This document shows, one piece after another, positions 34,844 to 45,140 of a DNA stretch of 64,000 nucleotides. Position 1 is the first letter of the stretch; each line of letters starts with the position of its first letter. Under the pieces are notes generated by a model. That model ran no database searches, was not told the DNA's origin, and saw only the letters and a list, made by a program, of their open reading frames with translations. Source of the DNA: Zygnema cylindricum (taxonomy: Eukaryota; Streptophyta; Zygnematophyceae; Zygnematales; Zygnemataceae); NCBI GenBank assembly GCA_037447655.1, contig JBBHKE010002877.1, positions 426,552 to 490,551 on the forward strand, written 5' to 3'. The position numbers and the translations under genes were made by a program.

Positions 34844-35500
34844 CCCTCTGGACAAAGACAAGTGACAAGGGGCATAAGCACCGGAAATAAGCGGAAAAAT
34901 TGGTAAATTACTATTGACAAAATTTTACAAAAGAAGTAACAAACTACACTATTTACGAAAATCCATCGAGAAGATGGATAAAAAACAGAAGAATTTACAA
35001 AATTCTAACAAGGTTGTCTCTGAAAAACTCTCGGTCGGCAACGAGGTGTTGGCGTTAGAGTCCAGATTTTGACGTTTAAGAGTCTAAAAGTTTTATAGAC
35101 CTCAAATTCTAAAAAGTTTGAAAACTTTCAAAGGTCTTAACAGTCTAACCCTCTTACGGTCCAAAAAGTCAAAAAAGTTTTAAAAGTCTAATATTCTTAC
35201 AGCCCAAAAAATCCAAAAAATAATTCACAGTTTTAAAGAGTCGAACTGTCTTAGTGTCTAAAAAAGTCAAAAAAGTTCTAAAAGTTTAAAAAGTTTTTCG
35301 GTTTTACCGTCGAAAAGGCCTCTCTCCTCTGTCTCCCCATACAACAAGATGATGTATGGAAGACATGGACATCATCATCATCATATTTTACATATCTCGC
35401 ATTCAACTCGCCAATCGCACCTCCGTTTACTGCAACGGAAGCACGAAAGCTCCGTTTTTCTATGCATGTGACAGCTGTCACTAGGAGTGACAGCAGAAGG
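34844..35500. other. no gene recognised
   Basis: AT-rich, with repeated short words of the AAAGTCTAAAA type at 35040-35300. No terminal repeats or exon borders that link up. Confidence 0.3.
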
Positions 35501-35960
35501 GGTGGCAATCTCGATGCAGTCGAAGAAATACCAGGGGGGAGAGGGAAGAGGAGAGAGGGGACGGGGGGGGGGGAGGGGAGAGGAGAGGAGAGGAGGGGAG
35601 AGGAGGGGTGCAGAGAGTGGGTGCACATAATAAAGGGCTCCTGCGAGGGAAGAGGGAGGAAAGAAATCAGAGAGGGGGGTGGTTGAGGGAGCATGCGTTG
35701 GAGAGAAATGAAGAAAAGAGGGAGAGAGGGAGAGGGGAGAGAGGAGGAGAGAAAGAGGGAGAGAGAGGGAGGAAAGGAGAGCGGGGAAAAGGGAGAGAGA
35801 GAGGGATGGAGAGAGAGTGGGATGGAGAGAGAGAGGGAGAGAGTGAGAGAGGGAGAGCGAGAGAGTGAGAGAGGGAGAGAGGAAGAGAGGGAGAGAGTGA
35901 GAGAGGGAGAGAGGGAGAGAGGGAGAGAGAGAGAGGGGGTGAGAGAGAGAGCGAGAGAAA
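35501..35960 (+). repeat. GGGAGA/GAGAGG purine-rich tract
   Basis: Some 460 bases of nearly pure A/G on the plus strand. Produces many antisense Ser/Leu/Pro-rich ORFs with no meaning. Confidence 0.9.
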
Positions 35961-35976
35961 GAAAGCCACCTTACCA

Positions 35977-36860
35977 GCTGCAAGATTTATTGACTCGATG
36001 CCCCTCCTGCTCTGATTCCGGCGGCTCTCTTCCTCCCTGGAGCCCTTCCCAACTTCCCCGCCATGGCTTCCCACGACAGTCCTCTCCCTCCCTCCCAGCT
36101 CGGCTCCTCTCCTCTCCACTCCGGCGCCTCCTCTCTCCCCTCTGGAGTCCCTCTCTCCCCTGGCGGGCTGGCACCCACGTGGCAGTTTCTGCCGGGTCGC
36201 TCGTGTCGTGCCACGTGGCGACTTTCTTTTTCTGCCGCACGCACCGGCTGCAGCTGCACCTGGACCTGCGACAGTGTGTGCGACAGTGTCTGCGACGGAG
36301 CGTGCGACGCGTGGCTGCCTGCGATGGCGGACGACGCCAGCGAAATCGCGACGACGGCCGCTGACGCCAGGATCAGTGTGCTGACGTGGCATCGCCAGTT
36401 CACATGCGTAATGAGACGGGACGTAAAAAACAAGCGAAAGGGAAAAAAATCCATGCAGAGGGATTTGAGAGAGAGGGAGAGAGGGAGAGAGGGAGAGAGA
36501 GGGAGAGAGAGAGAGAGGGGAAAGACAGGAGAGGCAGGGGAGAGTGGGAGAACGTTCGTTGTTTCTAGGAAGCTCGGGAGGTCGAAATTCGAATGTGCCG
36601 TTCGACGACTTTTGAACTGCAGGGAACAAGTGTGCTGTGGGGTAGATGCTGATGACGTGGCAATCGGTTGGGATCCGGATGACGGTTGTTTCGAAAGGAT
36701 TGGCTTTTTTAATACTGACTTAGGCCCTGTCGGCGGCCAATGGGGTGTAGCGGCCGCCCGTGCGGTGCCTCAGCGGCGGGAAGCGGGAAATTATGACTGT
36801 ACAACTGTACGGATGACGCCCTCCGTAGCGTTTCATTCTTGAGAAGTGACAATTGTGGCG
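35977..36860 (-). other. GC-rich region with overlapping minus-strand ORFs, possible first exon
   Basis: GC content rises sharply. A minus-strand ORF from 36454 begins with a hydrophobic stretch LILASAAVVAISLASSAIA that resembles a signal peptide, and other frames are also open. On that strand a donor-like CAGCTG-GTAAGG lies at about 35977, followed by a CT tract, the same layout as exon 1 of the GH5 gene. No homology is recognised and no downstream exon found. Confidence 0.2.
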
Positions 36861-36969
36861 TTTAAGCTCTTAGGGTGCGTCTCCATGTACTTGAAACTTA
36901 GAGAAAAACCATTGTTTTTTACCGCAGATCCGGCGGACCCGGATTTCGGGTGTCCCTATGTGTAACAAG

Positions 36970-37332
36970 TTGTGTTGGGTATCGAGGACCCTTTGCCGAT
37001 ATTCGATATATATCGAATTTCAGATACCCGATATTCGATATATCGCTTCGATATATCGAAAACAAAATCATCGCGATATATCGCCGATATATCGTATCGC
37101 CGATATATCGAACCATAAAAAAAAACAAAAATTTCCATTTTTTTTCCAACCCCCCCCCCGTTCCGTACGATTTTCCGTACTATGACTGTACGGACACCCA
37201 TTTTTTTGCGATGTATATCGCGATAATTTATGTTGGTCCCGGTACGATATATCGAGGAATCTGCTCGATCGATATTCGATATATCGAATATCGCAATTAT
37301 CGCGATATGAATTTACACGATACCCAACACTA
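36970..37332. mobile_element. hAT-like TATCG-rich element, 363 bp
   Basis: Starts TTGTGTTGGGTATCG and ends CGATACCCAACACTA. The interior is rich in CGATATATCG palindromes, as in the hAT-type element at 19606. The left second base differs from the TAGTG consensus. Confidence 0.6.
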
Positions 37333-37345
37333 GAAACAACTACAG

Positions 37346-37565
37346 TACACCGCGCATCGTTATTAGTGTTATTAACTCTAATTTGGGTTCTTAAAATCTT
37401 GATTTTTTTCCGCAATTAGTATACATGATTTTCGAAATTAAATTAGCAACGCTATTTAAGGACGTGGACCATAATTTGCCACGTTTCTGGCACTAAATTA
37501 TAATCAATAACACTATTTTTTTTTACGCTATTTAAACTTTGACACTAATAACGATGCGCGATGTA
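37346..37565. mobile_element. MITE, TACACC family B, 220 bp
   Basis: TACACCGCGCATCGTTATTA and TAATAACGATGCGCGATGTA are inverted ends with one mismatch. Core GGACCATAATTTGCCACG. It sits between two divergently arranged hAT-like ends. Confidence 0.75.
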
Positions 37566-37828
37566 GTGTTGGGTATCGGGTAAATTCATATCGCGATAAT
37601 TTTGATATTCGATATATTTAATATCGATCGAGTAGAATCCTCGATGTATCGTACCGAGACCAACATAAATCATCGCGATATATAGTATTTTTTAAAATTT
37701 TAATATTTTATATTTCAATATAATATGTAATTCTAGCAAAAAAGACAAACTGTCTGATACGCCACGTACGACGTGGTTTTCGTTCCGTGACTTAAAAGGT
37801 AGACGCAAAAAAGTACTAATTTTGTAAT

Positions 37829-39617
37829 TCATATAAGGGTATTGATCATGACAGTGATTGTTTTGGTTGCGCACAGTCACTTAAGTCACTTTGTCAAAAA
37901 TTGTACGTTGGAATTACATATTGGTACAACTAAAGTACCGTTGAGTAAAATTTGGACGGTCAATCGGTTAAACAACTTTGACTTTCAAAATATTGTTTCA
38001 ACCGCTTAAAATTTTGCCGCACTTGCGGACGTCGACCGTCATAATAAAATTAGCAATTCACACGGTCGGCGGACGTTTACGGTAACAAAACTGCGGCAGC
38101 CACATGTAAATAAAATGGTTGCATACAGTCACTTTTTGTCTTTACGTGAGCTCCACGGTGAGAGCACTTAGGGTGAACTTCCATCAGGCGAAAAGTGGGG
38201 TTCTTTACTCGAAAAAGTGTACTTTCGTACAAATCCAGCTCATTTTCGTACAGAGACGAACTGGTTTTTTTTTATTTTTTGTAAATATGATTACTATCGG
38301 CGAGTCAAGATTCTCCAAACTTGTGTGCGACAACGTCGACCGTCCGATTACGTGTTTTCGAAGAAAGCGGTCACGTCGTCCAGTGATTAATTACTCTCCT
38401 CATGAGGAGAGTCATCAATCACCGAACGTGTAAAATGTTTACGCGTGGAAAGGTGACGTACGGGCCGCGGGCCTTCGGACAGGCGGGAATCAAATCCAAT
38501 AAAAACCACCAAAAAAAATATTTGTTGAAGAATGTGTCGTGGCGCCTCCTCCACGATCCGCTGACATCCGGAATTTATGGCGCCACGACGAAACACGAAC
38601 GACAAAACAACTACAAAAAATACAAAACACGGACGTACAAATTGTACATTCACGTAATTTAATTTTGCGACTGGATGTACAGATACAAGTTTTGATATTG
38701 TGCTTTTGGAATCTTTGACTGCTCATCGTCAGAACATGAACCTACGTGCGTCTAATCGAAAGAAAGCACGTAGGCGATAGATTCCATTGCTGACACGACC
38801 TGATGGAGAAGTGAACGAAGTATTACTGCCAGTAAACGTTTCCGTACGATTACTGTCGGCGCCTGATGGAGGGTTACCCTTAGCCTCAAAATTGAAATTT
38901 AATCGTCTAAGCGTTACATTGAACTTGGACGCAAATTGAAACGAAACCTCTTTAAACTAAACGGAACTACTGTAAGTTTTGTACGGAGATATTAAAATGC
39001 ACGAAACAAAATTTTGCTGTCAATGTAAAAATGTTGAATCGTAGATAGTGTGGCTCGATTTCGTTGCGCGTGACGACGCACATTTTTTTCATTTAATTTC
39101 AATTGATATTTTTACGCCGGTTCGTTTTATTATAGTGCACAAAGTTTATTTCGTTTCGTGCGGTTTAATATTTCCGTACAAAACTTATAGTTCTTTAGTT
39201 TAAAGAGGTTTCGTTTCAATTTGCGTCTAAGTTCAATGTAACGGTTAGACGACTAAATTTCAATTTTGCGGCTAAGTACACTCACCGTGGAGCTCACGTA
39301 AAGACAAAAAGTGATTGTCTGCAACCATTTTATTTACATGTGGTTGCCGCAGTTTTGTTACCGTAAACGTTCGCCGACCGTGTGAATTGCTAATTTTATT
39401 ATGACGGTCGACGTCCGCAAGTGCGGCAAAATTTTATGCGGTTGAAACAATATTTTGAAAGTCAAAGTTGTTTAATCGATTGACCGCCAAAACTTTACTC
39501 AACGGTACTTTATTTGTACCAATATGTAATTCAAACGTACAATTTTTGACAAAGTGACTGAAGTGATTGTGCGCAACCAAAACAATCACTATCATGATCA
39601 ATTCCCTTTATATAAGT
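37829..39617. repeat. long inverted repeat (foldback), one arm split by a MITE
   Basis: The left arm (37829-38170, continuing 38880 to about 39010) and right arm (about 39145-39617) are complementary at most positions: for example GGTCAATCGGTTAAACAACT on the left and AGTTGTTTAATCGATTGACC on the right. The loop is near 39050-39130. Arms have diverged by many substitutions but few indels. Confidence 0.88.
38171..38879. mobile_element. PIF/Harbinger-like MITE, 709 bp, TTA target duplication
   Basis: GGGTGAACTTCCATCAGGCG and CGCCTGATGGAGGGTTACCC are inverted ends, flanked by TTA on both sides (38168-38170, 38880-38882). The opposite palindrome arm keeps the empty site with a single TTA (complement at 39273-39275). 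A second copy in the opposite orientation is at 55255. Confidence 0.92.
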
Positions 39618-40986
39618 ACTTATTTCGGGTATGGTTACATCAGGAGGTCTATGTAATAGTACGAACAACAACATTTATGTATTACAGAGGCCTCGGTTAC
39701 ATCACGTTTTGTATGTAAATAAGTGTTTACATACGTGTTATGATTTGAGTAGTTACACGTAGGTTGACGATCAGATCTCTAACATCGTCAAAGATTTATA
39801 AACTGACCATTTTCGTATAGAAATCCGTACTTACGTATTATGTACGTATATATCGCAAGTGTACCGTGTCAATGTACCTCAAAGATCTCCTTCACTCTGC
39901 GGACTTTCAGGAAAAACGGTAGTTATTTTCGGCAAAGATTTTACGGTCACCTTGTCCGAAGGCACGTGATTTTGGAGACTTGTGAAAATTTTCATATATA
40001 TATTTTTTTAATGCCTCAATATATTGGCGATACGATATATTGGCGATATATCGGCAATATATCGCGATATTTTGATTTTTAATATATCGAAGCGATATAT
40101 CCATTATCGAGTATCTGAAATTCTATATATATCAAATATCGGCAAAAGGTCCTCGATACCCAACACTATTAATGTAACAAGATTTATTACTGTTACAAGT
40201 AACAACGACATAGTAACTTAAGCGTGTGACGATTGTATACGCTGATAATGCCCGTGATGGCTGTCAACGTTTACAATATGTGATGACGCACGTTATTTTT
40301 TGTAGCAGCTTGTGACGTCGCATGAGTTTTCGTGACATTGTAGACGTACCGCCTTCCAGCCTGTGCCGTTTCACGGTTGAAGAAGATGCATTTTGCCTTT
40401 GCGTCGCTTCTCCGCTCGACGTAAAATGTATCGGAATCTTGAGACCCTTGACGAAATAAAATCCATACCCGGCGCAAACGGACAAAACTTAATAAATTGT
40501 GTACTTTGCCTCGTCATACCTGAACGCAAACGGACAAAAAATAACGAATAGTGTACCTTTCACAGTCGATTGAATTCGTTTGAAACTTTTGTAAATTTTT
40601 TTACACTTGCTAATACGTGTTCCTATTTGCTTTTCGAACATACTTTGTTTTAAAACACATCGTCCCTGTTTTTTAAAGAAAAGTTTGAAGATGACGTTTT
40701 TTGGCGTGGCCGTGGGTCGAAGAACACAAGGCGTCAACATATGTAGTACATTCCAAAATGTACTTTTCCTTTTTTCTATTTTTTTGTACGGCAGAAACTT
40801 ACGCGGTACGGCTCTAAGTTTTACAGGAAAACGACAGAAAAAAACCCTTACTTAGGCACATGGAGACGCACCCTTACAAGACTCCGTTTCTATCCCTTTG
40901 ATGGAAAACCAAATTTAAGGATGATTATAAAGATCGAGTTTTTGCGATTCACACTGCCCATCGTCATTACACGTTAATAACAGTAC

Positions 40987-41640
40987 GGATGAAGTTCCAT
41001 CAGTAAATTTTGTAATTGTACGGCCAACATTACAAGATGCTACATTTTGAACGATGTTTTAGTCTGTAATCCACGTGTTTAAAAATGAGTGGTACCACGT
41101 AAGTTAAGTTCGTATATTGAAAATCGTCAATGATTTTAACACCGACCAATTTTAACTTGAAATCTTCATTTGGGTACCATATACGCGCGTACCACGTCAT
41201 CGTACAACACAAACTTTGTACTCTTTGCAGACGCCTTGTCAGATACCTGTTTTTTCACGTGACGAATTAGGGTTTCCATAAATAGTGTGACGAATGGGCG
41301 TTAACAAAAATAGCATGGCGAAAGTGCATTACGAGATTAATTTTGTGATTTTGGTTGGATTTTTAAATGTTAAAATAACGTGTAAAAAATTTTGATTTCT
41401 CATCCTGACACGTATGTTCATTATCCAACGCAAAATTTTCTCTAAATGGAAACTTTTGAAGCGAATACTTCGCGAATGAATATCCAACGGTCATTGTTAC
41501 CTCCCAGACCTTTGGAGAATATTGGAAATATTCCCTATAATATTATTCGCGGAAAAAAACTAAATAAAAAGTACGGCTTAGTACGGAGAAGTCCGGATTT
41601 TTGTAAACAGCCTCACTTTTCGTCCGATGGAACTTCACCC
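40987..41640. mobile_element. degenerate PIF/Harbinger-like MITE
   Basis: Left GGATGAAGTTCCATC and right GATGGAACTTCACCC, followed by TAA. Ends resemble the 38171 family. The left target site (TAC) has decayed. Confidence 0.5.
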
Positions 41641-41950
41641 TAATTCGGTCGATTATAAATCGAAACTTATATAGGAGATTACAAATAATATAACATAATT
41701 TTTTGATATATTTACACCAGTTTTTATAAAACTCAACTATTTCTTATAATTTACACCATTTTTTTGCAAAACACACCTTTTTTTGATAAAGTTCTTAGTT
41801 CTTCAATTCGCATATTAAGCACGCATCGAATACACGAATATTACAGTACTTACAATGCGCATCAAACAATTATGAAGTGTTGATAAAATGCGTACCAGTT
41901 TTTTTACCCGTACACTTTTCGTACATTTACTACTTACAGTGCCTGTATAC

Positions 41951-42206
41951 CATAGTTCAAAAGTAGGCGTTTTATGGTAGGCCTTTGGTAGGCGCAAGTT
42001 GTGTTATGGGCTTTTCATGTGATCTTCTTAGATCACTAATTTGATCAGCGACCGTCCGATGATGTTTTAATTCTCTATCGAACGATGTGCAACTCAACCC
42101 TGTTACTTTTTGCGACCAATACAATATGGGTCTTAAGGTCATATTGTATGTTTTGAATACAATAGGCATATTGTATGGGCCTACTTTCACCTACTTTTGA
42201 ACTATG
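41951..42206. mobile_element. MITE, CATAGTTC family, 256 bp, perfect 8-bp target duplication
   Basis: Ends CATAGTTCAAAAGTAGG and CCTACTTTTGAACTATG. CTGTATAC flanks both sides (41943-41950, 42207-42214), pointing to a hAT-type transposase. Interior words TACAATATGGGTCTTAAGG and TCTTCTTAGATC are shared with copies at 52242 and 53914. Confidence 0.9.
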
Positions 42207-42729
42207 CTGTATACATCCATACATTTTAGGGTTATTCAAGGGGGGGTTTTCGGGTTGTTTGGGTACATTCCTGTACATTTCGTATATTTCAGTACAACTG
42301 CCTTACATTACGCACATGAGCCATGAGTAACATTTCTCACCTTCCATCTTCACCCAATCTCCAGCTGAAGTAAAAAAACTAGTCAAGAAATATCTTTGTC
42401 ACAGGTTGTCCAAATTCAACTTATGTTGCCAGTTAGGAGTAAGTCTTATTATGTTGTGTGGCTGCATGCCCGGTATTGTGTAGGTTGTTAAGCCCGGTAG
42501 AGTCCATTTGTTTCGTTGATCCCATGGGGGGTTGTTGGTTGAAGCACATGATCTTGTTGCTTGGGGGACGGTGAGTGTTTTATACGACGTGAGATTTCAC
42601 GTATGTTCCCATTTCGTATTTTTTTGGTAGATGGTGCTTATTATATTCTGAGAAGTTTTCTTGGCGGACCCTGCCTCTATCGTAGTGGAGGGATAAACGA
42701 CTCGACATGTTGAAGTGGTAAGAGTGACG

Positions 42730-42885
42730 TTGCTAAAAACAAGGAGCGAGATTACACGTTCCACGAGCTTATGGATTATTTTATTCCGACAGGGGTTTTA
42801 GCTATTTGGTCATTTGTGCGTAGTATTGAGTAAGTTAATCCACACTTGTGGTCGACGTTCTTTTGGGAGGAGGGGCCTTCTACCC
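42730..42885 (+). pseudogene. short LINE-type ORF tail remnant, copy 1
   Basis: Reads ERDYTFHELMDYFIPTGV, a stop, then in a shifted frame LIHTCGRRSF. This mirrors the RDY..H.L.D.F.P and FLH.C pattern of the C-terminal tail seen on the minus strand at 9171-9420. Very eroded. Confidence 0.3.
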
Positions 42886-43690
42886 ATCCCCTTGTTGTCC
42901 TCACGACATTTTGGTATCAATCTTTACCAAAGGCTCTGCATGGTTGGGTTTAGTCCTGATGCACGTGTGGCGCCTACCGACTTTTTTTGGGATTTGGTGC
43001 CTTATTCCCTCCACACTCGTATCACGTTTTTTAGTGAGGGATACTCTTTTTATTGCGCCCATCATCCATTGTGTTTCACACTGCGTCTTCTCTTTCCAAC
43101 ATTCGATTTTGCCGACGATTGGTTCTCTTCCCCCGCCATGCTCACCTTTCTCCAACCTCACTAGAGAATCGGTTATTCGTGTTTAAGAGTCAATTGTTGA
43201 GAAGGTTGTCGCCACCACTCTATCTAATCTTCTAATTTCCCGATGATAATGAATGTCCCCGTCTTCTTTCGTGGGAAGTGCCTCCTTTTGAAGCTTGGTT
43301 ATTAGCTACACCCATCCTTTTTCGCTCTTCACACCATGCCTCCTCAATTCACTATGTGGGCTCTGTTGATGTCCCCGTGTTCTCGAGCCCGATGGCATCC
43401 ATTTTTTTTTGTGTTTCCACGGAGATAGTTGATTCGAGCACACGACGGAACTTGCCATCCTATTGTGACTATTTCTTCCGATGGGAATTTTTTTGTTCGA
43501 CGTAATGTTCCACGTAATATTCCTTTTCTTTTGCCTTGCTTATTCTTTTTGTTTGCTTCCCTCCACATGTTATTTTTTAGTTTTCGCATTGACGCCTCTT
43601 TTTGTTCCCATCGACTAAGATGGTTTACCGTCGCGCTTTTTAATAAGGTTGGTACATTGTATTTGCAGTGCATTAATATTGTCTTGCTCG
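42886..43690. other. T-rich sequence without a recognised gene
   Basis: Open in two plus-strand frames for about 110 codons each (42814-43186) but without a recognisable motif. It may be further LINE-derived sequence between the two tail remnants. Confidence 0.25.
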
Positions 43691-43930
43691 ATGGTGCCCG
43701 TCGTATTTTTCGTTGCAAACCCTAACTTTGTTTTAGTTGTCGACAGGCGGCTCAACGTGTGGGGCTCACGGCTCGAGACGCAATTAGAAGGAAGCGTGAT
43801 TATGCGTGACAAGATGTTATGGATGATTTACATTTCGACAGTAGTCAAATTTTTTGTTGTTTGGGCATGATGTGGATGAGTTTCTTCATACTTGTGGTCG
43901 GCGACAGTTTGAGAACAGGTCTTGGGAGCC
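43691..43930 (+). pseudogene. short LINE-type ORF tail remnant, copy 2
   Basis: Contains QAAQRVGLTARDAIRRKRDY, a stop, and in another frame FGHDVDEFLHTCGRR. Same pattern as copy 1, about 1 kb downstream and in the same orientation. Confidence 0.35.
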
Positions 43931-45140
43931 TCCCCCCTTTTGTCCACACGTTTTTTTATCATCACCATTTATATGTGGCTTTACATCGTGTGTAGGCTTC
44001 CGTTCTTCTTCATTTTTCTTATGCCGTTATGAGTCGACGAGATGTTTTGGATGTCCCTCATCATTCTCTGTCGGGTTCCGTGGATTTATGACTTGTTTTT
44101 ATTGAGAGTTTAAGTCTTATTGGGGGTTTGGGTAGTCTTTTGTTAAGTTGTATCTTGCTGTTGGTTTTGTGCTTTTTGTTCCTTTATGTGTCCTTTGTTG
44201 GTTTGTCGTTCTATGTGTTTTGCCGCCTTCCAATTCTTCTGTTTTTTTACTTTACATTTGCTTCCCCCATTGTGCGGTTTTCCAGTTTTTGTTTGTCTCC
44301 CTTGTTCCCATTTGCTGTTCCCATCACGCTTTCTTTTATAAAGCTCAAAATATATTATTTCATCACCGGAACATCATCAGCTTCTTACAGATGAATTAGT
44401 TGTCCACTGAGTTTTTTAACATGAATTGCTTTGTTAAAGCATTTACTAAACCAAAAGAAAAAGTGATCGTTTGGAATTGAAATTCATCGAGATGATTGCT
44501 TAAACGAGCCTGAAACGAAACGCTGAGGAAAGTTTAGTAAGAAAAAACTGAACGGTACCATGGATAAAATGGTAAGAGAGAACCATAAGGATTCAAGTTC
44601 ATCAAGACCATTGGCAAACAAAAACCAAAAAGTTCACAAATTTGAAACTTTTGGAACACAGTTCCACGATTTTGCTATGATTCTGTCCCAAACAAAATCT
44701 AGTTTTGACTTTTGACGACAATAAAACGATGTATGAATAAGAACTGATTGGTGAAACTCATTTCTAAGAGAAGATGAAGAAGAAGGAGAAGGTGAGTTCT
44801 TCCTCGTGATTTTCTTACAATCATCTTTCCTTACTATGGTCATTCATCGACAAATCCATGGTCAAAAGAACCTCACATGTCACAGCAATACTTTGGTACA
44901 AATTCCCCTTATTTCTCAATAATTTAATAAAACATAAAATTAATCGACAGCCGTACAACTTATTAGCGGCCAGTTCCTCCTCATTTTACTACCCTTTTTA
45001 GGTTTTTGTCGTTTTATGTACACAGTTCCAACCGCATTATAAAATAATATTAAGTTTCTAATCACGTTACAGAAAAAATACGAAGTTTCTAATCGCGTCA
45101 CCAAAAAAAACAAAAAAAATAAACCCAAATTTTATTCTTT
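43931..45140. other. no gene recognised; 3' flank of the GH5 gene at the right end
   Basis: 43990-44340 is T-rich and opens hydrophobic ORFs with no family signature. The GH5 transcript should terminate somewhere left of 45141; several AATAAA-like words occur at 44921-44940 in AT-rich sequence, but strand and use cannot be judged. Confidence 0.25.

Larger units (their letters stand above)
37564..40168. mobile_element. hAT-like TATCG element (2.6 kb) containing a long palindrome
   Basis: Left end TAGTGTTGGGTATCG and right end CGATACCCAACACTA. The right sub-terminal region (AAAGGTCCTCGATACCC) is the complement of the left end of the 36970 element, and its left sub-terminal region is the complement of that element's right end, so the two are in opposite orientation. 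The interior is a large foldback (37829-39617). Confidence 0.6.
36873..40873. mobile_element. PIF/Harbinger-like element (4.0 kb) swollen by nested insertions
   Basis: TIRs GGGTGCGTCTCCATGT at 36873 and ACATGGAGACGCACCC at 40873 are exact complements over 16 bases. TTA flanks both ends (36870-36872 and 40874-40876), the target duplication of PIF/Harbinger elements. No transposase is visible. Almost the whole interior from 36970 to 40168 is made of other inserted elements, so the original was under 0.9 kb. Confidence 0.8.

Noticed and set aside
35381-36629. Minus-strand 200-320 codon ORFs rich in Ser/Leu/Pro
   Set aside because: Mostly antisense of the GGGAGA tract; only the GC-rich part at 35977-36629 was kept as a weak exon candidate.
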